From positions 186,001 through 250,000 of the forward strand of contig NZ_JAFCKW010000002.1 in NCBI RefSeq assembly GCF_018129965.1: DNA of 64,000 nt. Reading direction: 5' to 3'. A model generated the notes under the pieces. That model worked only from the letters and a program-made list of their open reading frames with translations. It did no database searches and was not told the DNA's origin. Both the position numbers and the translations under genes were made by a program. This DNA is from Bradyrhizobium diazoefficiens. Lineage in GTDB: Bacteria > Pseudomonadota > Alphaproteobacteria > Rhizobiales > Xanthobacteraceae. Of the stretch, positions 9,537-17,870 are shown one piece after another. Numbering within the stretch: position 1 is the stretch's first letter; every line of letters starts with the position of its first letter.

Positions 9537-10003
9537 GGCGATACGGCCTGTTGCGGAAAGCCGACTCGCTCGGCGACTTTCGTCATGTATCCGCGCATAT
9601 CCGCATTGGGGAAGGGGATCAGCGTGAAGGTCAGCGCCGAATTCGCGCGCAGCTTGCCGCCGACCCGGATCTTCGCTTCGGTCATGGCGTAGCCCGAACC
9701 CTCGTGCGAGAGGCTCGCCTCGAGGGTCATCAGCTCGCCCGGAAACACCGAGCCGCGCACCTTGGCTTCCTTCACGGCGGCGAGAATCGGCATGCGCTCG
9801 AACTTCAGCACGCCGAGCAGAAGAAATCCCGAGGCCTGCGCCATCGATTCGATCAGGAGCACGCCGGGCATCAAGGGATAGCCCGGAAAATGCCCCTCGA
9901 ACACGGTGCTTTCCTTCGGGACCAGGGCTTCGACAACGATCGTCTTCTCGTCGACCTTGAGGTCGACGATGCGATCGATCATGTGAAAGTATTCGAGTTG
10001 CAT
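9533..10003 (-). CDS. fabZXL: 3-hydroxyacyl-ACP dehydratase FabZXL
   Basis: A 156-residue hotdog-fold dehydratase of the FabA/FabZ family. The catalytic histidine lies in FEGHFPGYPLMPG and the catalytic glutamate in LLIESMAQASG. It removes water from 3-hydroxyacyl-AcpXL in each elongation round of the lipid A very-long-chain fatty acid. The gene starts 10 bp after acpXL and its stop overlaps the fabF2XL start (ATGA), fixing it inside the operon. A cytoplasmic soluble enzyme is expected. Confidence 0.92.
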   Translation of the reverse strand: MQLEYFHMIDRIVDLKVDEKTIVVEALVPKESTVFEGHFPGYPLMPGVLLIESMAQASGFLLLGVLKFERMPILAAVKEAKVRGSVFPGELMTLEASLSHEGSGYAMTEAKIRVGGKLRANSALTFTLIPFPNADMRGYMTKVAERVGFPQQAVSP

Positions 10004-10013
10004 GACCGCCCGA

Positions 10014-10301
10014 TCAGGCGCCTGCGCCCTTGGCGGCGACCAGTTCGTCGATGCGCGCGCAGAGGTTCTTCAGCACGAAATACTGCTCGGTGGTCGCCTT
10101 GCCGTCGTTGACCTCCTGGGTCCACTTTTCCAGCGGCAGCTTGATGCCGAACTGCTTGTCGATCGCGAATGCGATGTCCAGGAAATCGAGGCTGTCGATG
10201 CCGAGGTCATCGATGGCATGGCTATCCGGCGTGATCGTGTCGCGCGGGATGTCGCAGGTTTCAGCGATGATCGTAGCGACCTGATCGAATGTGGAGGACA
10301 T
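10014..10301 (-). CDS. acpXL: Acyl carrier protein AcpXL
   Basis: A 95-residue dedicated acyl carrier protein. The 4'-phosphopantetheine attachment serine is Ser37 in [15 protein letters not shown]. AcpXL carries the growing C26-C28 chain and donates it to LpxXL. The ATG at 10301 is preferred; a GTG codon directly before it could add one residue, and AAAGG lies upstream. It is the first gene of the operon acpXL-fabZXL-fabF2XL-fabF1XL-lpxXL, so the promoter must lie in the ~200 bp between 10302 and the neighbouring minus-strand gene. Acidic composition and length fit the rhizobial AcpXL family. Confidence 0.94.
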   Translation of the reverse strand: MSSTFDQVATIIAETCDIPRDTITPDSHAIDDLGIDSLDFLDIAFAIDKQFGIKLPLEKWTQEVNDGKATTEQYFVLKNLCARIDELVAAKGAGA

Positions 10302-10511
10302 CACTAAGCCTTTGATATATTGCGGATATTGTCAGATGTTCCAGAGTGGCGTGGTGGGTGGGCATCGCGCCCCTGATGACGCCCTCAAACCCCCCTCTGG
10401 CCGGGTTGAGTGCCCGTATATCGGAGCGTCGCCCTGAGTTCAATGGAGCCGGCCAGCAACGGGGCAGGGCTGGGGATGCCCCCGCCACCGATTTCGCCGC
10501 CGGGACCGGCT

Positions 10512-10853
10512 CTAGATAACCGGTGTCGTGATCTTGGCGCAGTCGCGGCGGCCCATCAGCACGCAATCCTGGGTCCGGCGCAGGTCGGCGATGCTCACGG
10601 CGAGCCAGATCCCGATCGCGGTCAGCGCGATGGTGAAGGCCAGCGCCGCGATGTTGGCGAGCATGCGGTGGCGGAAATCGTCGGGCTCGGGGCGGGGCTG
10701 CTCGTAACGCGACAGGTCGAGCGGTTCGGGGGGCGCGTGGAGCGGCTGCACGGTGCCGCTGCCCCGGTGGATGGCCGGGGGAGGCGAGGTGCGCGGCCTG
10801 AACTGGAGCACCCGGTGCTCGTCATCCGAGCTTATGGGCCGCTGGGTTTTCAT
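10512..10853 (-). CDS. Hypothetical single-pass membrane protein
   Basis: A 113-residue protein of unknown function. The first ~65 residues are polar and proline-rich (for example PRTSPPPAIHRG and PPEPLDLSRYEQPRPEP). One hydrophobic helix follows at about residues 66-90 (MLANIAALAFTIALTAIGIWLA), then a short tail with two cysteines (DCVLMGRRDC). The predicted topology is a cytoplasmic proline-rich arm with a small periplasmic tail that could form a disulfide. It stands alone upstream of the acpXL operon on the same strand. No known domain is recognised. Confidence 0.7.
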   Translation of the reverse strand: MKTQRPISSDDEHRVLQFRPRTSPPPAIHRGSGTVQPLHAPPEPLDLSRYEQPRPEPDDFRHRMLANIAALAFTIALTAIGIWLAVSIADLRRTQDCVLMGRRDCAKITTPVI

Positions 10854-11143
10854 GGTGCAGGGATCACTCCGAAGCAGCGATTTTAGATAGCATAGGTGAT
10901 GAAGGCGTTGCAGAAAATCTTCTCAACGCGCACGTGCATTGCGCGTTTGCACTATCTTTCATGGGGCTCGAGCACGCAGCGCGCGAACGTCGTTCCGGTC
11001 CCAGGCATGGCGCATTGCGCTGCAACAGGGACGTCGGCTTGTGATCAGCGCGTCAGGCCGCGACGCATTTTATCTCCGCTGGCGCTATGGCATAATTCGG
11101 GAACCTGGACCATCTGCTGCAATCCTGTGAGGGCCCTTCGACC

Positions 11144-11770
11144 ATGACGAGCAACGCGCGCGAGCCGAGAGTGCAACCGGTACCGATCCTGTCGCTGCGG
11201 CCGACGCAGATGACGGTCGGCATGCGGGAGGTCAAGGAGAAGCGCAAGCGCTGGCGCGAGCAAGGCAAGAAGAAGCAAGCCCAGCTGCTCGGCAGCCATA
11301 TGATTCCCGTCATCCATGGACCTGACGATCGCTACTACGTGATCGACCATCATCATCTCGGCCGGGCGTTGCACGACGAGGGCGTCAAGGACGTGCTGGT
11401 CACCGTGGTCGGCGATCTCAGGATGGTCGAGCGCGAGGCGTTCTGGGGCGTGATGGACAACAAGCGCTGGGTCTATCCCTATAACGCCAAGGGCGAGCGC
11501 CGGCCGTTCCGCGACCTGCCGACGTCGGTCGTCGATCTCAAGGACGATCCGTTCCGCAGCCTCGCCGGCGAACTCCGCCGCATGGGCGGATTTGCCAAGG
11601 ACACCACACCGTTCTCTGAATTCCTGTGGGCCGACTATCTGCGCCGGAAATTGTCCCGCAAGGCGGTCGATGCCAATTTCGACAAGGCGCTGGAGAAGGC
11701 GCTCAGTGCGGCCAAGAGCAAGGATGCGATCTATCTGCCCGGCTGGTGCGGACCTGCGTCGGACGATTAG
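11144..11770 (+). CDS. ParB-like nuclease-fold protein (ParBc_2 family)
   Basis: A 208-residue protein that looks like a stand-alone ParB-like domain of the ParBc_2 type, not the chromosome-partitioning ParB. It shows the opening pattern VPILSLRPTQMTVGMREVKEK, a central MIPVIHGPDDRYYVIDHHH with a histidine cluster, and a C-terminal half with YLPGWCGPASDD. Proteins of this family are mostly uncharacterised and have been proposed to be nucleases or nucleotide-binding proteins. It is monocistronic as far as visible: 290 bp of gene-free sequence upstream, and a small unrelated gene downstream. Confidence 0.8.
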   Translation: MTSNAREPRVQPVPILSLRPTQMTVGMREVKEKRKRWREQGKKKQAQLLGSHMIPVIHGPDDRYYVIDHHHLGRALHDEGVKDVLVTVVGDLRMVEREAFWGVMDNKRWVYPYNAKGERRPFRDLPTSVVDLKDDPFRSLAGELRRMGGFAKDTTPFSEFLWADYLRRKLSRKAVDANFDKALEKALSAAKSKDAIYLPGWCGPASDD

Positions 11771-11914
11771 GCGCCAAGCTCCGCCGGGACGGCATGACCC
11801 CCGCAAGTGCCTTCAAAGGCTCTTGAGCGACATCATTTTCCGCGGCGACGACACCGTCCTGAAACAGAGACGTCCCATCTGTGTGGGGTAGCCGAGCTCA
11901 CACAGGAGGCCAAA

Positions 11915-12058
11915 ATGCGCCGTCTGGTTTTCGCAACTGCCTTGCTCGCCGTCGCCTTGGCAGGGGTCTCGGCATCGTATGCCGCGGTCCACCATTCCAA
12001 GAGTTTGACATTCTCCGAGCGCTTCGCCCCGGCGCTCGAGTTCGTGGCGAAGCGCTAG
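11915..12058 (+). CDS. Small secreted peptide, 47 residues
   Basis: A 47-codon gene with an excellent AGGAGG ribosome site about 8 bases before its ATG. Residues 1-23 (MRRLVFATALLAVALAGVSA) form a clear signal peptide with cleavage likely after SYA, leaving a mature peptide of about 24 residues with AVHHSKSLTFSERFAPALEF. Function is unknown. A Bradyrhizobium-type repeat follows immediately downstream. The ribosome site and signal peptide make it a credible gene despite its size. Confidence 0.65.
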   Translation: MRRLVFATALLAVALAGVSASYAAVHHSKSLTFSERFAPALEFVAKR

Positions 12059-12079
12059 CTGCCCCGCGCCGTCAGGGCT

Positions 12080-12170
12080 TATCCAGTTCTGATTGAATCA
12101 GAACCGAAGCTTGTTGTTTTGACGCGTTTTCTTCACGCGAACCGGTACCCACTCCGCTCGAAAACGCGCT
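12080..12170. repeat. Intergenic palindromic element
   Basis: Two inverted structures lie side by side. TTCTGATT and AATCAGAA face each other around a single G (12087-12103). CGCGTTTT (12123-12130) pairs with AAAACGCG (12161-12168) around CTTCACGCGAACCGGTACCC. This is a recognisable Bradyrhizobium-type intergenic element. It follows the small secreted-peptide gene and could act as its transcription terminator. Confidence 0.65.
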
Positions 12171-12188
12171 AGTTGCTCGCAATGCAGA

Positions 12189-12392
12189 TCACTTCGGTGG
12201 CTGCAGGCCTGGCGATGACAGCAAGCGTTCCATTGCCGCGGCAGCCTCGCCGTCGCGCGCCTTCTGCAACAAGGTGTGACGCTCTGCGCCGGCCGGCAAT
12301 TTCCTGGCGGCGGCGCGAGCCTCCTGGGTGAATTGGGTCAGACGCTCCTGGAGCGATAATGCGGGTCTCGTGCGGTTGCGTTTCTTGGTCAT
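12189..12392 (-). CDS. Small hypothetical basic protein
   Basis: A 67-residue protein starting MTKKRNRTRPALSLQERLTQF; an in-frame codon nine residues upstream is less likely because the MTKK start is typical of this type of small protein. It is predicted to be all-helical and strongly charged (ARAAARKLPAGAERHTLLQKARDGEAAAAMERLL), with no signal peptide or membrane segment. It diverges from the Crp/Fnr gene on the other strand, sharing a ~120-bp promoter region. No function is recognised. Confidence 0.6.
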   Translation of the reverse strand: MTKKRNRTRPALSLQERLTQFTQEARAAARKLPAGAERHTLLQKARDGEAAAAMERLLSSPGLQPPK

Positions 12393-12514
12393 GGCTTGGC
12401 CTCTTTGCGCGCGACCCAAACATGCGGACCCGCACGGCGTCCTTAACTTTTGTTGGAACCGGGCCGGGCTTTGCGGGTTTCATTGCCGCGTTGCCTGCGC
12501 CAGGGTTCAATTTC

Positions 12515-13267
12515 ATGTTATCGGAGCGTGCTCGCGTGCCGAGCGATACCATCCGCGCTGCACTTGTGAGGCGGCTGGAGAGTTCGTCAGGCCTCTCGGA
12601 AGAGGATGTCGCGGAAATCCAGGCCCTTCCGATTGCCGTGAAACATTATCCGGCGGAGACGCCCGTGGTGCACGATGGCGAGCGGGCCAGCGAGTGCTGT
12701 CTGATCATCGAGGGATTTTGTGCCCGCTCCAAGACGATCGCCAGCGGCAAGCGCCAGATCCTGTCCCTGCACATCCCCGGCGAGATCCCCGACCTGATGA
12801 GCCTGTTCCTGCACGTGATGGATCACGAGCTCTCGACGCTAACGTCCTGCAAGCTGGGCTTCATCAATCACGACGCCCTGCGAAAATTGCACCGTCGCAG
12901 GCCCGCCGTTGCCGAGATCTTCTGGCGCGACACGCTGATCGACTCCGCGATGTTCCGGGAATGGATCGTCAATGTCGGACAGCGTCCCGCGCCGGCGCGG
13001 CTAGCGCATGTCATGATGGAGCTGCGCGAACGGCTACGGCTAATCGGCCGTGTCGAGGGGGCCAGCTTCGAGATGCCGCTGACCCAGGAACAGATCGGCG
13101 AAGCCTTGGGGATCACGGCGGTGCATGCCAACCGCGTTATCCGGCAGTTGCGCGAGGAGGGAATCGTCGAACTGCATCGCGGCCGCGTCACGGTACTCGA
13201 CGAGCGGAAATTTCTGGACCTTGCGGATTTCGACGGCCGCTATCTGCACCAGTCGCCGACCTCGTGA
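12515..13267 (+). CDS. Crp/Fnr-family transcriptional regulator
   Basis: A 250-residue regulator. The N-terminal cyclic-nucleotide-binding-like beta roll runs to about residue 125 (ETPVVHDGERASECCLIIEG), followed by a dimerisation helix and a C-terminal winged helix with the recognition motif MPLTQEQIGEALGITAVHANRVIRQL (split here only by position, about residues 188-213). It lacks the N-terminal cysteine set of FNR oxygen sensors and the exact cAMP-binding residues of CRP, so the signal is unknown. The ATG at 12515 is chosen because longer forms overlap the divergent small gene and add no conserved sequence. Confidence 0.87.
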   Translation: MLSERARVPSDTIRAALVRRLESSSGLSEEDVAEIQALPIAVKHYPAETPVVHDGERASECCLIIEGFCARSKTIASGKRQILSLHIPGEIPDLMSLFLHVMDHELSTLTSCKLGFINHDALRKLHRRRPAVAEIFWRDTLIDSAMFREWIVNVGQRPAPARLAHVMMELRERLRLIGRVEGASFEMPLTQEQIGEALGITAVHANRVIRQLREEGIVELHRGRVTVLDERKFLDLADFDGRYLHQSPTS

Positions 13268-13284
13268 GGCGCGCGGCGCAGCTG

Positions 13285-14748
13285 TCAGCTCACCGTGTTC
13301 TTGTAGATCGTGCCGTCCTTCATGATCACGACGAAATTCTTCGCGGGATCTTCGATCAGGTTGATGTTGGCGATGGGGTCGCCGTCCATCAACAGGAGAT
13401 CCGCCAGCGCGCCTTCCTGAACGACGCCGATCTTGCCTTCGTAGGGGCTGCGAAGGCCGGACATCGCCAGCAATTCGGCGTTGTCGCCGGTGGCCATCTT
13501 CAGGATTTCGGCCGGTGTGTACCAGCGCGTGAGCTTTGACAATTGCGCGCCCTGGCGGGCCGCAATCTTGGCGTCGAACAAGGTGTCGGTGCCCCACGCC
13601 GTCCTGATCTTGTACTTCTTGGCCAGCGCGTAGGCGTTGTCGGTGCCGGAGAACATCTGTAGCTGCTTCCTCCTGTTGGGCGAATCTGCCGGAAAGGGTG
13701 TCGCATCCTGATCGTCCAGGAAGGGTTGAAGGCACCACCACATTCCCTTGTCCTGCATCAGCGCCACCGTGGCGTCGTCGAGCAGATTGCCATGTTCAAT
13801 GCATTTGACGCCGGCTTCGACGGCCTGCCGCACGGCGCGAGGCGTATAGGCATGAACGGTCACGTAGGTGCCCCAATTTTCGGCGGCTTCCACCGCGGCG
13901 CGTATCTCAGGCACGGTGAATTGGGTGACATCCAGCGGATCGAACACGGAGGACACCCCGCCGCCCGCCATCAGCTTGATCTGCGACGCGCCGAGCGCGA
14001 GCAACTCTCTCGTTCGCTGCCGCACCGTCGCGGGATCATCCGCGATGGCTGCGCCACCGACCCTTTCGCTATAGGTAAAATCGCCGGGGCGGGCGGGAAG
14101 ATCGTTCGGCAGCCGGAAGTCGCCATGGCCTCCGGTCTGGGAGATGAACGCCCCCGAAGACCAGATGCGCGGCCCCGGTGCGAGTCCCGTATCGATGCCG
14201 CGCTTCAGGCCGAGGCTCGGTCCACCCATGTCCCGGATGGTCGTAAAGCCCCGCATCAACGTGTCCCTTGCCTCCTTGACCGCGGCCACGGTGACAAATT
14301 CGATGTTGGTCGTGAGCACGGCCAACTGCGGCACCGCCGCAAACATGATGTGCGTATGCGCGTCTATGAGGCCGGGTGTCAGCGTGCGTCCACCACCTTG
14401 TACCCTGGTCAACGCGGCGTCCGGTGGAGGCGCGATGGCCGATGCCGAAATCGACTTGATGAGGTTTCCCACGACCAGGACGTGCGAGGGCGCCGACAAT
14501 GCGCTGGCCTTGCCGTCGAAGATACGTACGTTCTCGAACAACGTCGCCTTCGGCTGGCCGGCTTGAGCGAACACCGTGTTCGCCGCGCCGCAAAGCCCGG
14601 TCCCAGTCGCTGCTGCTCCGAAGATGAGGCCGCGCCGCGATATTTCCGTGTCCATACGCTGAGAAAAGTCGTGCAGCCGGGGATCGCAGCATGCGCAAGC
14701 CGCGCCCTTCGTCAGGTCGGCATACCGGCCTCGCAGCCTGAAAGTCAT
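13285..14748 (-). CDS. Tat-exported metal-dependent amidohydrolase (prolidase-like)
   Basis: A 487-residue amidohydrolase-superfamily enzyme. A GGAGG site 8 bases before the ATG supports this start, which gives an unusually long N-region containing CACC at residues 18-21 before the twin-arginine motif SRRGLIFG (Arg38-Arg39) and a cleavage region near VFAQA. The mature enzyme has the metal motif GLIDAHTHIMF, later histidines in VTVHAYTPRA and CIEHGNLL, and the late aspartate in AWGTDTLFD. This group includes Xaa-Pro and Xaa-Arg dipeptidases and related amide hydrolases. Periplasmic location is predicted. The gene converges with the Crp/Fnr gene. Confidence 0.87.
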   Translation of the reverse strand: MTFRLRGRYADLTKGAACACCDPRLHDFSQRMDTEISRRGLIFGAAATGTGLCGAANTVFAQAGQPKATLFENVRIFDGKASALSAPSHVLVVGNLIKSISASAIAPPPDAALTRVQGGGRTLTPGLIDAHTHIMFAAVPQLAVLTTNIEFVTVAAVKEARDTLMRGFTTIRDMGGPSLGLKRGIDTGLAPGPRIWSSGAFISQTGGHGDFRLPNDLPARPGDFTYSERVGGAAIADDPATVRQRTRELLALGASQIKLMAGGGVSSVFDPLDVTQFTVPEIRAAVEAAENWGTYVTVHAYTPRAVRQAVEAGVKCIEHGNLLDDATVALMQDKGMWWCLQPFLDDQDATPFPADSPNRRKQLQMFSGTDNAYALAKKYKIRTAWGTDTLFDAKIAARQGAQLSKLTRWYTPAEILKMATGDNAELLAMSGLRSPYEGKIGVVQEGALADLLLMDGDPIANINLIEDPAKNFVVIMKDGTIYKNTVS

Positions 14749-14925
14749 AGCGCCGCCTCCGTCGAACTCATGGACGATGGTTCTTATCGGAAGAGTAACA
14801 TCCCGGGCCTCGCGGGACTAGCGCAAAACGGGCATGCGGTCGTCATGAAAGGTTTTGTGCGAGCGTAAAGACCTGCAGCATTCACGGTGCCTGATCGTGT
14901 CTGCGCGATCACCGCAGTGCTTAGG

Positions 14926-15507
14926 TCATGTCTTCGGTAGCCGTCCCATCAGGTAGAACTCGTCGTTCGGCCGCATGCCGGTGAAGTTCGCGAGCCGGTT
15001 CGACAGCGCGAAGAAGGCCGAGATCGCGGCGATGTCCCAGACGTCGTCGTCGCTGAATCCGTGCGGCGCGAGCGTTGCAAAGTCCTCCTCCGAAATCCGC
15101 TGCGCGTCGGCCGAGACCTTCATCGCGAAATCGAGCATCGCCTTCTGACGCGGCGTGATGTCGGCCTTGCGGTAGTTGATCGCGACCTGGTCGGCGATGA
15201 GCGGATTCTTGGCGCGGATGCGCAGGATCGCACCGTGCGCGATCACGCAATACTGGCACTGGTTGGCGGCCGACGTTGCCACCACGATCATCTCGCGCTC
15301 GGCCTTGCTGAGGCCGCCGTCCCTCTCCATCAGCGCGTCGTGATAGGCAAAGAAGGCGCGGAATTCGTCGGGACGATAAGCCAGCGTCAGGAACACGTTC
15401 GGCACGAAGCCGCTCTTCTCCTGCACGGCGAGCAGCCGCGTGCGGATGTCGTCGGGGAGCGTGTCGAGGGCGGGTGCGGGGAAGCGTTGCGAGACGGGCT
15501 TTGTCAT
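14926..15507 (-). CDS. Peroxidase-related AhpD/carboxymuconolactone decarboxylase-like protein
   Basis: A 193-residue all-helical protein of the AhpD-like superfamily. The conserved CxxC-X3-H site is ANQCQYCVIAHG, followed by a helix rich in Arg and Lys. It belongs to the peroxidase-related group, whose members can reduce peroxides through the cysteine pair; the true substrate is unknown. The MTKPVSQRF start is chosen because the 26 residues upstream in frame fall in repeat-flanking sequence. It stands alone between the amidohydrolase and a HerA-like gene. Confidence 0.82.
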   Translation of the reverse strand: MTKPVSQRFPAPALDTLPDDIRTRLLAVQEKSGFVPNVFLTLAYRPDEFRAFFAYHDALMERDGGLSKAEREMIVVATSAANQCQYCVIAHGAILRIRAKNPLIADQVAINYRKADITPRQKAMLDFAMKVSADAQRISEEDFATLAPHGFSDDDVWDIAAISAFFALSNRLANFTGMRPNDEFYLMGRLPKT

Positions 15508-15580
15508 GGGGATGTTTCCGGCTTGAGGCCGGCAACCATAGTCCATGCGTGGGGCTTGCTCAACGTGCCTCAGGCTCAGT

Positions 15581-15669
15581 GTCATCGCCCGATTTAATCG
15601 GGCGATCCATTATCCAGAAACTGGCGTGATTGAAACGAGAAGCCGCGGCGTACTGGATGCCCGGTCAAG
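15581..15669. repeat. Short palindromic intergenic repeat, copy 2
   Basis: The element opens with a hairpin ATCGCCCGATTTAATCGGGCGAT (arms ATCGCCCGAT and ATCGGGCGAT) and closes with GTACTGGATGCCCGGTCAAG. The end is nearly identical to the end of the copy at 5659-5745. The inner block GAGAAGCCGCGGC is inverted relative to that copy. It lies between the HerA-like gene and the AhpD-like gene. Confidence 0.7.
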
Positions 15670-15711
15670 CCGTGGCATGACAGCGCAACTTGCGGAATCG
15701 ACGTCCTCGCC

Positions 15712-17448
15712 TTACCGCAGCGGCTTCTTCAGCAGCGAGAAGCGGTCCGGATCGAGGCCCAGGGACGGTTGCAGCATCGGGGCTTCGGCGGGCGCGAGCG
15801 TCTTTGCCGGCGGCGCCTGGAATACCGGGTCGTTCGGCACGTCGCGCTGCGAGGTGGCGCCGCGCCAGCGCTCGAGCACGGCACCGACGAAATGCATGTC
15901 GTGACCGGAGGTCACGGACGGCACGCTGCTGATGGTGGCTTCGCCGCGCGGCAATTGGTGCGGCGGCACCTCCTTGAAGCGCAAGCGGGTGGGAAGCGCC
16001 ACACCTTCGCCGAAGGCCAGCACTTCGCGGGTGCCGAGCGAGGGCACGAAGGACAACAGGTTCGCGGCCGCATCCGACACTGCGGCGCGGAGCAGCGCCT
16101 GGTCGCGGTCGTTCGCAAGGCGCATCGTGAACAGCGTGTTGCACTGGGAGATGATGGTGGCGTCGAGCTCCGCCGGGCGCTGCGTGATGAGGCCGAGATA
16201 GACGCCGTATTTGCGGCCTTCCTTGGCGATGCGCGACACCGCCTTGCGGGTCGGCCCGAAGCCGACATTGCGGTCGGCCGAGGCGTAGCGGTGGGCCTCC
16301 TCGCACACGAACAGCATCGGCGACACGCCGTCGCTCCACAGGCCGAAATCGAAGGCCATGCGGCAGAGCACCGAAACGACGGAGTCGATGACTTCGGCCG
16401 GGAAGCCTGCGAGCTGCATCACCGTCATCGGCTTGCCGTTCGCCGGCAGCCGGAACAGATGGCTGATCACTTCGGCCATGGTGTCGCCACCGACATTGGC
16501 GTTGTCGAACATGAAGGCATAGCGCGGGTCGTTGCGGACGGCCTCGATGCGCGAGATCAGCTTGTGATAGATGATGCGCGAGGAGCGGTTCTCCAGCTTG
16601 CCCATGCGCTCGTCGATCAGCGAGATCAGGTCGACGAGGCGGTAGGGCACCGGCGTGTCGACGGTGAAGCCGATCTGCTTGGGATCGATGCGCTTCAGGC
16701 CGATGCGGTCGGTGTTCTGATACTGGGTATAGATGCCCTTGGCGATCGGGATCACCTCGGCGAGGACGTCGAGCTCCTCGGGCACGCCGGCACGGCCGCC
16801 GAACAGCACGTCGACGATTTCCTCGAAATTGAACAGCCAGAACGGCAGCTTCAGATTGCGCGGGTTGAGCACCAGCGCACGGTCGCCGAAGCAGCGGCCA
16901 TATTCGTTGTGGACGTCGAGCAGGAAGATGCGCAGGTTCGGCCGCGCCTTCAGGATCTCGTTGAGCAGGAGCGACACGCCGGTCGATTTGCCGACGCCGG
17001 TCGACCCCAGCACCGCAAAGTGCTTGGACAGCATTTCCTCGATGTCGACATAGGCGATGACGGAGCGGTCCTGTTGGAGGAAACCGACATTGATCTGGTC
17101 GGATCCGGTCGGCGCGTAGATCGTGCGCAGCTCCTGGCTGGTGATCAGGTCGACGGAATCGCCGATGGTCGGATAGTTGGTGACGCCGCGCTGAAACTTG
17201 GCCTTGTCGGCGGCATTGAGGATCTCGCCGAGCAGGTCGACGGATGCGATGGCAATGTAGTCGGCGTTCGAGAGGTTCTCGCAAGATACCTCGGTGATCA
17301 TGGCGACGATGACCGAACTGGCGCAGCGGATGCTGACGAAGCGGCCGACCGTCGCCCGAACCTCCGAGACCGGCATCTGGCTTTCCGCCAGAAGTCCGAC
17401 CCGGGCGAGCGACCCGCGAACCGAAATCACGCGTCCAAAGGATGTCAC
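15712..17448 (-). CDS. HerA-like hexameric DNA-translocase ATPase
   Basis: A ~578-residue HerA/DUF87 ATPase. It opens with a HAS-barrel domain (FGRVISVRGSLARVGLL), then has Walker A LGSTGVGKSTGVS, Walker B IFLLDVHNEYG, the later acidic motif MLFVCEEAHRYA and a sensor/arginine region around GLITQRPAELDATIISQC. HerA proteins form hexamers that pump DNA, often with the nuclease NurA. No NurA, Sir2 or Mre11 partner is adjacent. The GTG at 17448 is proposed because the HAS barrel starts just after it; a TTG 20 codons further upstream is an alternative, so the exact N-terminus is uncertain. Confidence 0.86.
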   Translation of the reverse strand: MTSFGRVISVRGSLARVGLLAESQMPVSEVRATVGRFVSIRCASSVIVAMITEVSCENLSNADYIAIASVDLLGEILNAADKAKFQRGVTNYPTIGDSVDLITSQELRTIYAPTGSDQINVGFLQQDRSVIAYVDIEEMLSKHFAVLGSTGVGKSTGVSLLLNEILKARPNLRIFLLDVHNEYGRCFGDRALVLNPRNLKLPFWLFNFEEIVDVLFGGRAGVPEELDVLAEVIPIAKGIYTQYQNTDRIGLKRIDPKQIGFTVDTPVPYRLVDLISLIDERMGKLENRSSRIIYHKLISRIEAVRNDPRYAFMFDNANVGGDTMAEVISHLFRLPANGKPMTVMQLAGFPAEVIDSVVSVLCRMAFDFGLWSDGVSPMLFVCEEAHRYASADRNVGFGPTRKAVSRIAKEGRKYGVYLGLITQRPAELDATIISQCNTLFTMRLANDRDQALLRAAVSDAAANLLSFVPSLGTREVLAFGEGVALPTRLRFKEVPPHQLPRGEATISSVPSVTSGHDMHFVGAVLERWRGATSQRDVPNDPVFQAPPAKTLAPAEAPMLQPSLGLDPDRFSLLKKPLR

Positions 17449-17870
17449 TGGGATAAACCTGACAAAGCGAGGAATTTGGCCATGACTATGCAAGTGTGGG
17501 CTGCACAAACGGTTAAATGGCAGCAGCCGGCGTTTCGTTAAATGTGCCGAAATTCGGCAGATTCATTTGTTCCCAATGTATACTTGTGTGCTCGTTCAGC
17601 CGAAAAATGCTGGTTTTATAGGCCGATAGGCGCCGAACAGGCTTAAGGAAGGGTTTACCATCCCCGCAGTCGGCCCGGCAGTTCGGAAGATGTCCGCGAG
17701 GGGACAGGCTGGGGATGGGCGACGCTTGGTTTGTTGACGGGACCTAATCGTTTGTACATTAGTACAAATGTCGGCCGCGGTCCCGCTCCGGACGCATGAG
17801 CCCGTCGCAGCTCCGCGCCCGGATGCGCGATCCGGCCCGGCGGATCGCAAGCCACGCCCTGGAGGAAACC
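17449..17870. other. Divergent promoter region between the HerA-like gene and the extradiol dioxygenase gene
   Basis: About 420 bp without a gene. It contains a well-formed promoter/operator for the dioxygenase at 17731-17769 and a GGAGG ribosome site at 17861. Apart from an AT-richer patch near 17520-17620 nothing else is recognisable. Confidence 0.6.
17731..17769 (+). promoter_or_regulatory. Promoter with TetR-type 7-4-7 palindrome before the dioxygenase
   Basis: TTGACG (17734-17739) is a plausible -35 box. Seventeen bases later the -10 region falls inside the palindrome TTTGTACATTAGTACAAA (17751-17768), so a bound repressor would block RNA polymerase. A 39-bp segment at 39892-39930, before the tetR gene, matches at 33 of 39 positions with the same spacing. 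Confidence 0.7.

Noticed and set aside
8268..9692. 474-codon plus-strand frame across fabF2XL
   Set aside because: It is antisense to a clear operon with overlapping genes and has no family resemblance.
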